The notes: generated from the letters alone by a model not told the origin. A stretch of 64,000 nt of DNA from Pseudomonadales bacterium (GCA_028281635.1 JANQJM010000224.1:1-64000); one strand, 5' to 3'. Shown: positions 8,706 through 18,266, numbered from the stretch's first letter. Program-made: numbers and translations.

Positions 8706-9089
8706 CTACTGCGGCACTCGATGCAGGGCACACACTTTATTGCCCGCCGGATCACGCAGATAGGCTATGTAGAGTTGTACACCCGCGCCTTCTCGAATAC
8801 CCGGAGGGTCTTCACACTCGGTGCCACCACTAGCTAATCCTGCTGCGTGCCAGGCATCAACAGCTTCCGGGCTGGAAGCAGCAAATCCCAAAGTACTACC
8901 ATTGCCATGGCTTGCAGGCTCGCCATTGATTGGATCGGTAATACCAAACACACCTGATTGCGTGCGATAGAAATACCGACCTTTAGGATCCTGTACTGGT
9001 TCACCGTGGCCCAAAGCACCTAGTGTGGCATCGTAAAATTGTTTTGACGCCTCCAGATCGTTGGCTCCTAACATGACATGACTGAACAT
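8706..9089 (-). CDS. VOC family protein (glyoxalase/bleomycin-resistance fold)
   Basis: 127 residues, one pair of beta-alpha-beta-beta-beta modules. It begins MFSHVMLGANDLEASKQFYDATLGALGH, the standard VOC opening, and ends IAYLRDPAGNKVCALH, which carries the usual metal-site strand. His4 is a likely N-terminal metal ligand. The specific reaction (isomerase, lyase, dioxygenase or drug binding) cannot be told. It is upstream of the selenoprotein-like methyltransferase on the same strand with a 60-base gap. Confidence 0.85.
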   Translation of the reverse strand: MFSHVMLGANDLEASKQFYDATLGALGHGEPVQDPKGRYFYRTQSGVFGITDPINGEPASHGNGSTLGFAASSPEAVDAWHAAGLASGGTECEDPPGIREGAGVQLYIAYLRDPAGNKVCALHRVPQ

Positions 9090-9124
9090 GGACTACTCCT
9101 TCTTCTTTATATAGTGCGTTAATG

Positions 9125-9607
9125 TTAACTGGGATCTAAGCGCAGGAATCGACGGGGTGGGAATCCCGTGCGAAATCGAAAACTGAATCCAAACGAATAC
9201 TCTTCACTGACTCTGGCGAGCTCTTCTCCTTCCAGCGGCACAGCGACATGGGGTTCGAATGTTTCCTCCCCGGGCATCTTCACTTCTACATTGGGATTGT
9301 TTATTGCATGACGATACCAGCGTCGGGGCCAGTGATTGACTGCTATATAGTTATTGCCATCAATCTGTTCCAGGCGCAGAACACGTTCGTGGCGTTCGGC
9401 GTCGTTATTGAAGGTTGCTAACACCAAGGATGTGCTCCCCTGCGGTTGCAAATACCCAAGGCGCGCCTCGAAATAGGCCACATAGCCTGCATACACCAGA
9501 AACAGCCCAACTACTCCAATCAATCCCCATTTCACCACTTTGTTTGCAGCCATAGCGTGTCTCATATAGTCGATAGCTTGAATCTCAGGCGTTCGATTAT
9601 ACGACAT
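9125..9607 (-). CDS. Membrane-anchored DUF385/deazaflavin-nitroreductase-like split-barrel protein
   Basis: 160 residues. A short N-terminal stretch is followed by one transmembrane helix (WGLIGVVGLFLVYAGYVAYF, about residues 27-46). The rest resembles the DUF385/F420-type split barrel: a strand LEQIDGNNYIAVNHW, then WYRHAINNPNVEVKMPGEE, the typical NP-x-V-x-V pattern. Family members bind F420 or FMN, or have lost cofactor binding. No partner is visible. The ATG at 9607 lacks a good ribosome site and ATGs at codons 15 and 19 are alternatives. It is divergent from the PQQ dehydrogenase at 9854. Confidence 0.6.
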   Translation of the reverse strand: MSYNRTPEIQAIDYMRHAMAANKVVKWGLIGVVGLFLVYAGYVAYFEARLGYLQPQGSTSLVLATFNNDAERHERVLRLEQIDGNNYIAVNHWPRRWYRHAINNPNVEVKMPGEETFEPHVAVPLEGEELARVSEEYSFGFSFRFRTGFPPRRFLRLDPS

Positions 9608-9853
9608 GTAGTAGGAGTGGAAAGCGGCAGAAGAGTAGTAACACTGCCATGGTTTTCACTGCTAATAAGCTCGAGCGGCTAACAAGAAGTTAAACCCAAC
9701 AGCACCGAGATCTGCCGACCGGAGTCCTCCTGCTCCAGGAATCTTCATCCAAACAAGTCTGTGGCTATGGCTATAATTATGGCTGGATTTAATCCAAATC
9801 AGGATTCTGGTTAAATGCAAGTAAGTAGATAACAAGCACCTGGAGAATACTCC

Positions 9854-11818
9854 ATGAATAAAGCTCTTGGCTGCACTGTTTACTCTCGTCCTGGCCTGCC
9901 AACTATTGTGCGTATGCGCTGCTTGCCATTGCTTGCTTTTGTCATCAGCACCATGGCTGCCCAGGCCCAGACTGACTGGACCTATTGGGGCGGTACCAAA
10001 GCATTTAATCGCTACTCTTCTGCGGATCAGATTAACGCGGGCAATGTAGACGAACTGGAAGTCGTCTGGCGGCGACCCGCTGTTGATAGCTCCATTTTCG
10101 ATACCTTTCCGAGACTAAGGATTTCCGGAAACCTGCGTGCGACACCTATTTACGTCAATGGAATTCTGTATGCCTCCAATGGTATTGGATTGGCTGAGGC
10201 TATCGATCCGGCAACCGGTCGAACTCTATGGACTCAACAACTGGATGCGGAAACATTTGATAATGCGCGAGGCACCAGTTCGCGCGGTGTTGAGTATTGG
10301 AACAATGGTTCACAGAGCCGCCTGTTCTCTGTGCGGCAGGGCAACTTATATGCCCTGGATCCAAAGACTGGTAACAAAGTTACCGAATTCGGGGAGGGTG
10401 GTGCCGTTAATCTCATTCCTGAAGGGGCCAACACCTTCAGTCTGGTCTCCAGCGGACCGTTAATCGTTAATGATGTCATCATCATCACTGGTACAGTAGA
10501 TGGTGCAGGTGATAGTGGAACGCAGTGGCGTGGTGTCGCATCGGAAGACGTTCGCGGTTTTGATGCCAATAGCGGCGAGCACCTCTGGACCTTCCATGCC
10601 GTACCAAGAGAAGGTGAATTTGGAACCGATACCTGGGGCAATGATTCCTGGCGTGAGTCGGGGGATCTTGGTTCCTGGTGTTGCCTCTCAGCCGATGCAG
10701 AACTCGGTTATGTCTATGTCCCATTTACCGCACCAACGGCAGCCTATTACGGAGGCCACCGACCAGGAGATAATCTCTACTCCAATAGTCTGGTGGCTAT
10801 CGATGTCAGTACTGGAGAGCGAGTCTGGCATTTTCAGATGGTGCATCATGATGTGTGGGAGTACGACAATGTCGGACCACCCATACTTGGTGATATCGTA
10901 GTCGAAGGCCGCCCAATTAAAGCCGTGATGCAAGCTAACAAGACCGGCTGGGTGTATGTGTTTGATCGCGTAACCGGTGAGCCGGTTTGGCCCATCGAAG
11001 AACTACCAGTACCGCAATCAGATGTACCGGGCGAACAACTGTCCCCCACGCAACCCTTTCCAACCAAACCGGCACCAATTGCCTCGCAGGGAATCACCGA
11101 AGCAGACATTATCGATTTTCCCGAGATTGGTCAGATTGCCCGCGCAACCGTGGCAAACTTTGTAATCGGGCCGATCTTTACTCCACCAACGGTAGTAAGT
11201 GATGAGCCTGGTGGCAACCAGGGAACACTCGCCTTGCCCGGATCATGGGGTTCAGCGAACTGGAACACTGGTGCGTTCGATCCAGAGACCGGCTACTACT
11301 ATGGTTTCACTAATGACATCCCTCGGGTCTATCGACTTGAAGCAACCACGGAACCGGATGCGCAGATGGACTACTGGAGCCCGAATCGCGAGGCACCCTA
11401 CCTTGATGGAATACCTCTCACCAAACCACCCTGGGGTCGCATCACTGCCATCGACATGAATCGTGGTGAGCATGTATGGCAAGTGGCGAACGGTGACTCA
11501 CTGAGTGATCATCCGGACCTCGATGAGCTGGACTTACCGACCCTGGGTATTGCCAGCCGTCCCGCCAGTCTGCTTACCAAGACACTGCTCTTCATGGGCG
11601 ATGGCAGTAACAACCATGGCGGAACCCAACCTAACATGTGGGGTAATTCGTTCAGAGCTTATGACAAGATGACTGGCGAAGTGATTTGGGAAACGCAGTT
11701 GCCTTCAGGCACTACTGGTGCGCCAATGAGCTATGTTCACGAAGGTAAACAGTACATTGTGGTTGCTGTTGGCAGTCTGGGGGATGATCCGGAGTTGGTG
11801 GCGCTGGCATTACCGTAG
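9854..11818 (+). CDS. PQQ-dependent dehydrogenase (glucose/quinate-type), periplasmic
   Basis: 654 residues forming an eight-bladed quinoprotein propeller. GGAG lies eight bases before the ATG. An export signal is seen near residues 20-39 (LPLLAFVISTMAAQAQ). Landmarks are WTYWGGTKAFNRYSSADQIN at the mature N-terminus, GDNLYSNSLVAIDVSTGERVW and the VHHDVWEYDN motif near residue 333, typical of the membrane glucose dehydrogenase branch although no N-terminal membrane domain is present. A vicinal Cys pair occurs in GSWCCLSAD. It would oxidise an alcohol or sugar in the periplasm and reduce quinone or cytochrome c. The substrate is unknown. Confidence 0.9.
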   Translation: MNKALGCTVYSRPGLPTIVRMRCLPLLAFVISTMAAQAQTDWTYWGGTKAFNRYSSADQINAGNVDELEVVWRRPAVDSSIFDTFPRLRISGNLRATPIYVNGILYASNGIGLAEAIDPATGRTLWTQQLDAETFDNARGTSSRGVEYWNNGSQSRLFSVRQGNLYALDPKTGNKVTEFGEGGAVNLIPEGANTFSLVSSGPLIVNDVIIITGTVDGAGDSGTQWRGVASEDVRGFDANSGEHLWTFHAVPREGEFGTDTWGNDSWRESGDLGSWCCLSADAELGYVYVPFTAPTAAYYGGHRPGDNLYSNSLVAIDVSTGERVWHFQMVHHDVWEYDNVGPPILGDIVVEGRPIKAVMQANKTGWVYVFDRVTGEPVWPIEELPVPQSDVPGEQLSPTQPFPTKPAPIASQGITEADIIDFPEIGQIARATVANFVIGPIFTPPTVVSDEPGGNQGTLALPGSWGSANWNTGAFDPETGYYYGFTNDIPRVYRLEATTEPDAQMDYWSPNREAPYLDGIPLTKPPWGRITAIDMNRGEHVWQVANGDSLSDHPDLDELDLPTLGIASRPASLLTKTLLFMGDGSNNHGGTQPNMWGNSFRAYDKMTGEVIWETQLPSGTTGAPMSYVHEGKQYIVVAVGSLGDDPELVALALP

Positions 11819-11821
11819 CAG

Positions 11822-12190
11822 CTAGAGCGCAATAAGTTGTTGCAGAAACGGTATGACCAGAGCAGCCATCACTATTCCCAGCATCCATTGTAGCAGGGTA
11901 AATTTTGCATCTAATTTTGCGTTGAGTTCGGCAAATTTTGTTTCGTACTTTGCATCGTACTCAGCAAAACGTGCATCAATTGAAGCTGACTGTTCGAAAA
12001 AGCGTGCATCAATACCTGCTTTCTGCTCGGTAAGCTGGGTAGCAAGATAGTCTTTTGTAACCAATTCTTCCAAATTCACATTGAATGCCTCGGTTAACAC
12101 TTCGGCCTGCGCTTCAGCTAGTTTCAGTGGCATACCCGCTTCTTCTAACCTTCGTACAAACTTGTGAGTATCAAACGTCGTTATCGCCAT
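11822..12190 (-). CDS. DUF1640-like coiled-coil protein with C-terminal membrane helix
   Basis: 122 residues. The N-terminus MAITTFDTHKFVRRLEEAGMP is typical of DUF1640. The middle is a heptad-rich coiled coil with repeats of the type IDARFFEQSASIDARFAEYD, and the end is a membrane anchor (LLQWMLGIVMAALVIPFLQQ). The molecular function is unknown; the fold is shared with CCDC90/MCU-regulator proteins. It is convergent with the PQQ dehydrogenase, with only three bases between the two stop codons. Confidence 0.8.
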   Translation of the reverse strand: MAITTFDTHKFVRRLEEAGMPLKLAEAQAEVLTEAFNVNLEELVTKDYLATQLTEQKAGIDARFFEQSASIDARFAEYDAKYETKFAELNAKLDAKFTLLQWMLGIVMAALVIPFLQQLIAL

Positions 12191-12305
12191 GGGACTCTCC
12201 TTGTCACTCGCGACTCGATGATCTCAGTATAGTTAGGCCCAATTGCAGAATGCAAGAATCGCCGACATTCGAACCAGCCCCATGACTGCATCTGCGATCA
12301 TTCTT

Positions 12306-12767
12306 TCATGGCGCAAGACTGGATCTCGCTTGCGTTCCCCAGTGCCCTTCCTGCAGCGTCACAATATAGAGTGACTCATAGGTTCCAATAATTTCATCAT
12401 CGGCGTTATAGCGCTGAAACACGGTTTGCACATGCACTTTCCCTGCTGACGCCATGACCACATCCCGGCTTAGCCAGGCACTGTGATCCCAGCCGGTTCG
12501 CGGTAAGCGTTGGAAGGTAGCTCCCTGCGCAAACTCTTCCGCCGATTCCCATACGGTTACACTGCCACTGGCAAAACGCACATGGGGATAGTTCAGTGTG
12601 CCTGCCCAGGCTTCCATGTCTCGACTATTGAAATGCAGCATGAATTCATCCAGCGCTGTCATTGCACCAGCTATCGCTCGCTCGACATCAGCATTCTGTG
12701 CATGCAGAGGAGATTGTAAGATCAACATAGCCAAAAGACTAAGACCAAGTGTGCGCATTTGTTTCAT
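12306..12767 (-). CDS. Secreted SnoaL/NTF2-like protein
   Basis: 153 residues. A signal peptide (LGLSLLAMLILQSPLHAQ) is followed by an NTF2-like cone fold pattern: a long helix ERAIAGAMTALDEFMLHFNSRDMEAWAG, then alternating strands ending TYESLYIVTLQEGHWGTQARSS. Such proteins are usually small-molecule binding or isomerase domains; no catalytic residues can be assigned. It is 36 bases downstream of the cyclase-family gene on the same strand and may form an operon with it. Confidence 0.7.
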   Translation of the reverse strand: MKQMRTLGLSLLAMLILQSPLHAQNADVERAIAGAMTALDEFMLHFNSRDMEAWAGTLNYPHVRFASGSVTVWESAEEFAQGATFQRLPRTGWDHSAWLSRDVVMASAGKVHVQTVFQRYNADDEIIGTYESLYIVTLQEGHWGTQARSSLAP

Positions 12768-12803
12768 AGTGATTCCCCGAGCAAGAATTTCCAGCTCTTG
12801 ATT

Positions 12804-13799
12804 TTAAAATATTGCCAGTGGATTCATGGGAGACCCGGTACCTCCTTCAACCCGCAAGGGAGATCCAACGAACAGGAACTCCCATCGATTCCTCTCGGCT
12901 GCTGCTACAGCCAGATCGTCCAGATCGAGGTTATCCAAAATAGGCATACCCAGTCCGACCAGTACCAGTTCATGCAGGGGATTAATCAAACCTTCAACAC
13001 CACTGGGCATTACATCACTCACCCCATCAGACCCTATCACGGCCACATCTCGCTCCTTTAGCCAGAGCGCCAGTGAGGCGTGAGATCCTGCGGCCCTGCC
13101 GATAAACATCCATTCACCCTGCTGCCGCACTCGTTCCCAGCGTCCAGTTCGTATGAGCAGCACATCACCACTACCGATCTGAACACCAGTGCGCGCCTCC
13201 CATTGTTCCAGATCTTGCGCGGTTATGGCCGTGCCTGGCTCCAGGTACTCAACACCACGCAACCAAGGAATATCGACCAAAATCCCACGTGTGAAGATAC
13301 CTTCAAAAGCATTATGTATCCCCAACCGATTGGCGCCAGTTTCCTCCAATTCATCCACGGAGAATCCATTGTACATTTGTCCTTTGTGGGCGAAGTGTGG
13401 GAGACCATCGATATGAGAGTGCGCGAAACCATGATACTGCACCGAGTACTCGTCGCCCGCTACTTCATGCTCACCAAATCGGGACACGGCGAGTGAATGA
13501 CGAAAAGGATTACCGTTCATGGGCCGTTGTTCCTTGTCGGCGAATCGTGACATGGAGACCGGAGTGCCGTCCTGCACCAGCTGCGATGCTTCAATGCGTT
13601 TTTGCGGTGTAATCAAATTCAAAGTCCCTTTCTCGTCCTCGGCGCCCCATCGACCCCAATTGGAAATATCCTGCATCCATTGATCGAATTGTGCCCGGGA
13701 AACAGGCTCGGCGGTTTGCGCATAGCTCGCACTCAAGGGGCAGAGCAGCAATGTGACAAATAGAAGGTAGTGGTAGCGTGCTGTCGACTCGAAGATCAT
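12804..13799 (-). CDS. Cyclase family protein (kynurenine formamidase-like), exported
   Basis: 331 residues with an N-terminal signal peptide ending ASYAQ. The metal-binding motif of the cyclase family (H-x-GTH-x-D-x-P-x-H in formamidases) appears as HSHIDGLPHF near residue 127. A further motif GSDGVSDVMPSG lies near residue 255. The family hydrolyses amide or lactone bonds; being exported, the substrate is probably extracytoplasmic. The first domain repeats the opening seen in related marine proteins (WMQDISNWGRWGAEDEKGTL). It is divergent from the PQQ dehydrogenase at 14014 with a 214-base gap. Confidence 0.85.
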   Translation of the reverse strand: MIFESTARYHYLLFVTLLLCPLSASYAQTAEPVSRAQFDQWMQDISNWGRWGAEDEKGTLNLITPQKRIEASQLVQDGTPVSMSRFADKEQRPMNGNPFRHSLAVSRFGEHEVAGDEYSVQYHGFAHSHIDGLPHFAHKGQMYNGFSVDELEETGANRLGIHNAFEGIFTRGILVDIPWLRGVEYLEPGTAITAQDLEQWEARTGVQIGSGDVLLIRTGRWERVRQQGEWMFIGRAAGSHASLALWLKERDVAVIGSDGVSDVMPSGVEGLINPLHELVLVGLGMPILDNLDLDDLAVAAAERNRWEFLFVGSPLRVEGGTGSPMNPLAIF

Positions 13800-13925
13800 G
13801 GCTCACTCCCTTTGGTTTTTGTTGGACTGTTGGAATGCCGTGATAGGTAAAGCCCAATTTAACACATCGGGCTCAGATTGCGCTGTAAGCCAGATGAAGC
13901 TCTGATTAGCGCACAACAGTGTTAT

Positions 13926-13952
13926 TGCAAACTGGACAAACCTGTCCTTGCA
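13926..13952. promoter_or_regulatory. Inverted repeat upstream of the PQQ dehydrogenase operon
   Basis: GGACA-AACC-TGTCC, with TGCAA to the left and TTGCA to the right, lies 60-90 bases before the start at 14014. It is a plausible activator site for the PQQ operon or the divergent cyclase gene. The protein is unknown. Confidence 0.35.
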
Positions 13953-14013
13953 GCATACCTTTGGAACTGCATCAAATTGACTCTATATAAGAAGCAAGAA
14001 TAAGAGGATTTCC

Positions 14014-15732
14014 ATGGTTTGTAGCTCCCACCCTACCCGTGTCTCTATTGCGGCATTGTTAATTCTTCTGCCCTTTTCAGTGCTGGCACAGGACGCCATC
14101 GAGAATTACAACCCGGTCAGCGATGAGCGACTGATTAATCCTGAAGAACATAACTGGCTCTCCTATCGGGGAAATCTGGAAGGTTGGGGATTCAGTACGC
14201 TGGATCAAATCACCGATAGCAATGTAGATGAACTTGAACCTGTGTGGTCTTTCTCCACAGGGATGTTAGGAGGTCATGAAGCGCCACCTATCGTCAATGA
14301 TGGCGTGATGTTCATTACTACGCCAGGCAACCTGGTATATGCCATCGACGCTGAAAGCGGTGATTTGTTGTGGCGCTACCAGCATGACTTGCTGGAAAAC
14401 TATATCGCTTTCCATCGTACGAATCGCGGTGTGGCCTTGTATGGCGACAAAGTTTATACGGCAACACTCGATGCTCGAGTCGTTGCACTTGATGCCAGCA
14501 CTGGTCGCAAGCTGTGGGATACCACGGTACAGGATAACTACTTTGGCTATTACATCACCATGGCACCACTGGCGATTGATGGAAAAATTCTGGTTGGCAC
14601 TTCCGGAGGTGAGTTGGGCATTCGTGGATTTGTTGTCGCGTTGGATGCCGAAACCGGTGAAGAAGTGTGGCGCACTTACACTGTTCCTGCACCTGGCGAA
14701 CCCGGGAACGATACCTGGCCTGGAGAATCCTGGCGAACTGGCGGTGCAGCCGTCTGGGTGCCGGGGCACTATGACGCCGAACGGCGCCTGGCTTATTTTG
14801 GAACGGGCAATCCAGGACCATGGATTGGCGACCAGCGCCCTGGAGATAATCTCTACACCAATTCTGTGCTCGCACTCAATATCGATACAGGCGCTATCGA
14901 GGCTCACCATCAATATCACTGGAATGGTTCCTGGGACTGGGATGAAGTATCCACGCCCATCCTGATGCCAGTGGAACGCAACGGGCGCAGGTTCGACGCA
15001 CTGGTACACGCCGGGCGCAATGGCTACTTGTGGACTCTGGAAAGACAGAATGACCGAATCGGTTTCATCGATGCCGAACCCTATGTTTATCAAAACGCCT
15101 TCGCCAGTATCGATCCTGAAACTGGCCGACCGACTTACGATCCGGATCACAAACCCACTACGGGATCGACCACGGATTTTTGCCCTTCATTGTGGGGCGG
15201 CAAAGACTGGCCTCCCGCTGCGTACAATCCAGAGACTGGATTAGTTTATATCCCTGCTAATGACAATCATTGCGGAGCCATCCAGGGCAGAGAAGTTACT
15301 TACATGCCGGGTAGTTCCTATACGGGTGCGCGCACTGAGTTCACCTTAAGAGAGGGCACCGATCATATCGGTGAGATCCAGGCCTGGAACATGAACACTG
15401 GCGAAAAAGTCTGGACCACAGAATTTGAAGACCACAATTGGGGTGGCATTCTCACTACCAGCGGCAATCTGATTTTTAGCGGCGGAACACCAGATCGCTA
15501 CTTCCGTGCTCACGATGCCAGCACTGGTGAAGAACTGTGGCGCTTTAAAACTAATTCGGGAATCATTGGTGTGCCCACCACTTTCGCTGTTGACGGCAAA
15601 CAATACATCGCAGTGCAGTCCGGATGGGGTGTCGACGCTGCATCAAAAACAGCTCGCATCGATCGGGAGCGCGGAACTCGAACCTTTGTACCCCAGGGCG
15701 GAGTAGTCTGGGTGTTTGCACTACCGGACTAA
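14014..15732 (+). CDS. PQQ-dependent alcohol dehydrogenase, methanol/ethanol family
   Basis: 572 residues, first gene of a tight operon with an AGAGGATTTCC ribosome site. A signal peptide ends VLAQD. PQQ-propeller repeats of the W-x-F-x-TG / ALDASTGRKLWD type occur throughout. The segment GSTTDFCPSLWGGKDWPPAAYNP near residue 390 is diagnostic for this family. The vicinal disulfide Cys pair of classic methanol dehydrogenase is not evident. It would deliver electrons from an alcohol to the cytochrome c encoded at 17841. The substrate is undetermined, and an XoxF-like or methanol-specific role cannot be claimed. Confidence 0.9.
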   Translation: MVCSSHPTRVSIAALLILLPFSVLAQDAIENYNPVSDERLINPEEHNWLSYRGNLEGWGFSTLDQITDSNVDELEPVWSFSTGMLGGHEAPPIVNDGVMFITTPGNLVYAIDAESGDLLWRYQHDLLENYIAFHRTNRGVALYGDKVYTATLDARVVALDASTGRKLWDTTVQDNYFGYYITMAPLAIDGKILVGTSGGELGIRGFVVALDAETGEEVWRTYTVPAPGEPGNDTWPGESWRTGGAAVWVPGHYDAERRLAYFGTGNPGPWIGDQRPGDNLYTNSVLALNIDTGAIEAHHQYHWNGSWDWDEVSTPILMPVERNGRRFDALVHAGRNGYLWTLERQNDRIGFIDAEPYVYQNAFASIDPETGRPTYDPDHKPTTGSTTDFCPSLWGGKDWPPAAYNPETGLVYIPANDNHCGAIQGREVTYMPGSSYTGARTEFTLREGTDHIGEIQAWNMNTGEKVWTTEFEDHNWGGILTTSGNLIFSGGTPDRYFRAHDASTGEELWRFKTNSGIIGVPTTFAVDGKQYIAVQSGWGVDAASKTARIDRERGTRTFVPQGGVVWVFALPD

Positions 15733-15735
15733 GCA

Positions 15736-16068
15736 ATGAGCTTCGGTATTACTAAAACCATACCCGCTTCCCGCGGTCAGGAGGGCATCGATTGTCTATA
15801 CGATGGTTCCCGCTCTGAATTCGAATTTCATATGGCCGGTAGTCCTTCCAGGCTCAAAGTTGGTGACTACGTTTACACGATTTTTCAGGACCAGCTGGTT
15901 GGACGTTGCCAGATTACTGAGTTCATCGGCGGCGCCACAAACCCCAATTCAGGCAGAGCCCGTACCTTAATCATGGTTGCCTGTCCTGGGGAACGGTTAA
16001 AGAAGCCGATCTCTCGCAAAGGGCACCGCGGCACTCGCTACTTCGACGGTGAAGGCTGGCCTAACTAA
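15736..16068 (+). CDS. Hypothetical 110-residue protein inside the PQQ operon
   Basis: Not recognised. It sits three bases after one PQQ dehydrogenase gene and six bases before the next, so it is surely co-transcribed. It has no signal peptide or membrane segment. The middle region (SRLKVGDYVYTIFQDQLVGRCQITEF) looks like a small beta-barrel resembling PUA/EVE/ASCH domains, and the C-terminus is basic and Gly-rich. A nucleic-acid or small-ligand binding role would fit the fold but is only a guess. Confidence 0.65.
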   Translation: MSFGITKTIPASRGQEGIDCLYDGSRSEFEFHMAGSPSRLKVGDYVYTIFQDQLVGRCQITEFIGGATNPNSGRARTLIMVACPGERLKKPISRKGHRGTRYFDGEGWPN

Positions 16069-16074
16069 TTCGTT

Positions 16075-17832
16075 ATGAGAACAAGACTCTTACCCGCGTT
16101 CTTGTGTCTGGTTTTAAGTTGCTTAGAGAGCATTGCGCAAGTATCTCTGCGTGATGCAGTTACCGATGAGTTATTGCAAAGTCCGCCACCAGAGTCCTGG
16201 CTAAGTTGGCGCGGCGGCCCCGATGCCTGGGGTTATAGCCCACTGGATCAAATCAATCGCGACAATGTCGATGAACTCAGACTGGTCTGGTCCTGGGCCA
16301 TGGATGATACTGGCTCCGGCGAAGCCGCGCCTTTGGTACACGACGGTATCATCTTCCTTCCCAATCCCCGTGGAGTAATACAGGCACTTGATGCAAAAAC
16401 TGGAGACTTACTGTGGGAATATCGACCTGGACTGACTGCGGTCGCAGATGAAGCGAACCCGATAACAGCGGATGAACTGGGTGACAGTGCCATGTCAGCG
16501 ACAGCCTATGCCGGAGTCGGGCGAGGTGTGCAAAAGAATATTGCTCTATTCAGCGATCGCATTTTTGCTGCTACCGAGAATGCCAGCATCATCGCACTTG
16601 ACGCGAATGATGGCACATTGATTTGGGAACAGCGAGTTGCGGATCCGGCCCTGGGCTACCACTACACCGCAGGCCCGATCGTAGCTAATGGTGTGTTAGT
16701 TACCGGCATCACTGGTTGCACCCGCTACAAGGATGATGTGTGTTTCATTACCGGTCATAACCCTGATACCGGTGAAGAACTCTGGCGAACTTCAACAGTT
16801 GCCAGACCAGGAGAACCAGGCGGCGACAGCTGGGGAGACCTGCCCCTTCGCTTTCGTGCTGGTGGTGACGCCTGGGTTGCAGGTAGCTATGATGCTGAAA
16901 CTAATCTGGTGTATTGGGGTACCGCGCAGGCTAAACCCTGGGCTCGGGTCGTACGGAGAACTGACGGTGCAGCACTCTATACCAACTCAACACTGGCCCT
17001 TGATCCTGACACTGGTGACATGGTGTGGTACTACCAACATCTCCCCGGTGAAAGTCACGATATGGATGAGGTTTTTGAAAACGTCCTGATCAATATCGAC
17101 GGCAACCGGTCCCTATTCAAAATCGGCAAGCTTGGAATTCTGTGGCAAATCAATCGGGAGACTGGTGAATACATTCATGCCACTGATCTTGGTTATCAGA
17201 ATATAGTTGACCTTGATCCAGACACCGGCAATGTGCGCTACCGCGACGGCATGATCCCGCGCATCGGCGAACAATTAAATATGTGCCCCAGTACATCGGG
17301 ATTTAAGAGCTGGCGAGCAATGTCTTATGCGCCGGAACTCTCATTGCTCTATATTCCAATGACCTTGAACTGTGAACTTGCAACCTTTGGACCCGTGGAA
17401 CAAGTGTTAGGTGGCGGAGGCGAAGGCCCGGTAAGGCGCATTAATATTCCGCACCCCGATGCCGGCGACGATCTTGGTGAGATTTTGGCAGTATCCATTC
17501 CTGACGGCGAGGTTAAGTGGCGCTACCGATCCCGACCCACAGTTAACACTGCCACTCTAACTACTGGCGGCGGACTAGTATTCGCTGGAGACTGGGATCG
17601 CTATGTTTATGCACTGGATGCAGCAACTGGAGAGAAACTCTGGCAAACACGCGTTACAACTTCTGCACAGGGATTTCCCATCAGTTATGCGGTAGATGGT
17701 AAACAGTATATTGCGATACCGGCCGCCACCAGTGGAGCGAGTTGGGCTTCCATGGTGCCCAGGGATTTATCACCGGAGTTATCGCGTCCTCGCAATGGCA
17801 ACTCGCTGCATGTCTTTGCTCTGCCCGATTGA
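16075..17832 (+). CDS. PQQ-dependent dehydrogenase, second of the operon
   Basis: 585 residues. A signal peptide (LLPAFLCLVLSCLESIAQ) precedes a quinoprotein propeller: WLSWRGGPDAWGYSPLDQIN at the mature start, GDLLWEYRPG, GALYTNSTLALDPDTGDMVW-like strands and a C-terminal DRYVYALDAATGEKLWQT blade. It is a paralogue of the first gene in the operon but more diverged; it has NMCPSTSGFKSWRAMSYAP where the partner has DFCPSLWGGKDW. The two may act on different alcohols or as subunits of one system (inference). The ATG lacks a clear ribosome site, which suggests translational coupling. Confidence 0.88.
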   Translation: MRTRLLPAFLCLVLSCLESIAQVSLRDAVTDELLQSPPPESWLSWRGGPDAWGYSPLDQINRDNVDELRLVWSWAMDDTGSGEAAPLVHDGIIFLPNPRGVIQALDAKTGDLLWEYRPGLTAVADEANPITADELGDSAMSATAYAGVGRGVQKNIALFSDRIFAATENASIIALDANDGTLIWEQRVADPALGYHYTAGPIVANGVLVTGITGCTRYKDDVCFITGHNPDTGEELWRTSTVARPGEPGGDSWGDLPLRFRAGGDAWVAGSYDAETNLVYWGTAQAKPWARVVRRTDGAALYTNSTLALDPDTGDMVWYYQHLPGESHDMDEVFENVLINIDGNRSLFKIGKLGILWQINRETGEYIHATDLGYQNIVDLDPDTGNVRYRDGMIPRIGEQLNMCPSTSGFKSWRAMSYAPELSLLYIPMTLNCELATFGPVEQVLGGGGEGPVRRINIPHPDAGDDLGEILAVSIPDGEVKWRYRSRPTVNTATLTTGGGLVFAGDWDRYVYALDAATGEKLWQTRVTTSAQGFPISYAVDGKQYIAIPAATSGASWASMVPRDLSPELSRPRNGNSLHVFALPD

Positions 17833-17840
17833 TTGAATAG

Positions 17841-18266
17841 ATGCGTAACAACTTGTTTTTACTTTCCATAGGGATTATGAGTTTAACTTTGTCGCTGAAG
17901 CTAGTGGCACAAACCGATCACCCCATGCACCTGGGTATTTTCACCACTGAACAAGCTAATCGAGGTGAAGCCGCTTACAGATCCAACTGTGCTTCCTGTC
18001 ATGCCAATGACCTACGAGGTAACAGCAACAGCCCGGGCCTGGTAGGTATGAGTTTTTTGTTTCTTTGGGAACAGCGGCCTTTAGCTGAATTGTTCAATAC
18101 TATGCGCGTTGAAATGCCTACCGACCGGCCAGGGAGCCTTTCTACGGCAACTTACCTGGATTTGCTGGCCTTCATCCTGCAACAAAACGGATATCCTGCT
18201 GGCGATAACGGGCTGTCCGCTACAATCGGCGATGTACCGTCAATCCTCATCGTTGCACCCCCTTGA
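17841..18266 (+). CDS. Monohaem c-type cytochrome, periplasmic
   Basis: 141 residues. A signal peptide ends LKLVAQ and a single haem-binding CASCH motif follows near residue 51 (YRSNCASCHANDLRG). Likely axial Met candidates are in the GMSFLFLWEQ or VEMPTD segments. It is last in the operon, eight bases after the second PQQ dehydrogenase, so it is the probable electron acceptor of one or both dehydrogenases. The stop codon forms the first bases of an 11-bp hairpin. Confidence 0.9.
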   Translation: MRNNLFLLSIGIMSLTLSLKLVAQTDHPMHLGIFTTEQANRGEAAYRSNCASCHANDLRGNSNSPGLVGMSFLFLWEQRPLAELFNTMRVEMPTDRPGSLSTATYLDLLAFILQQNGYPAGDNGLSATIGDVPSILIVAPP

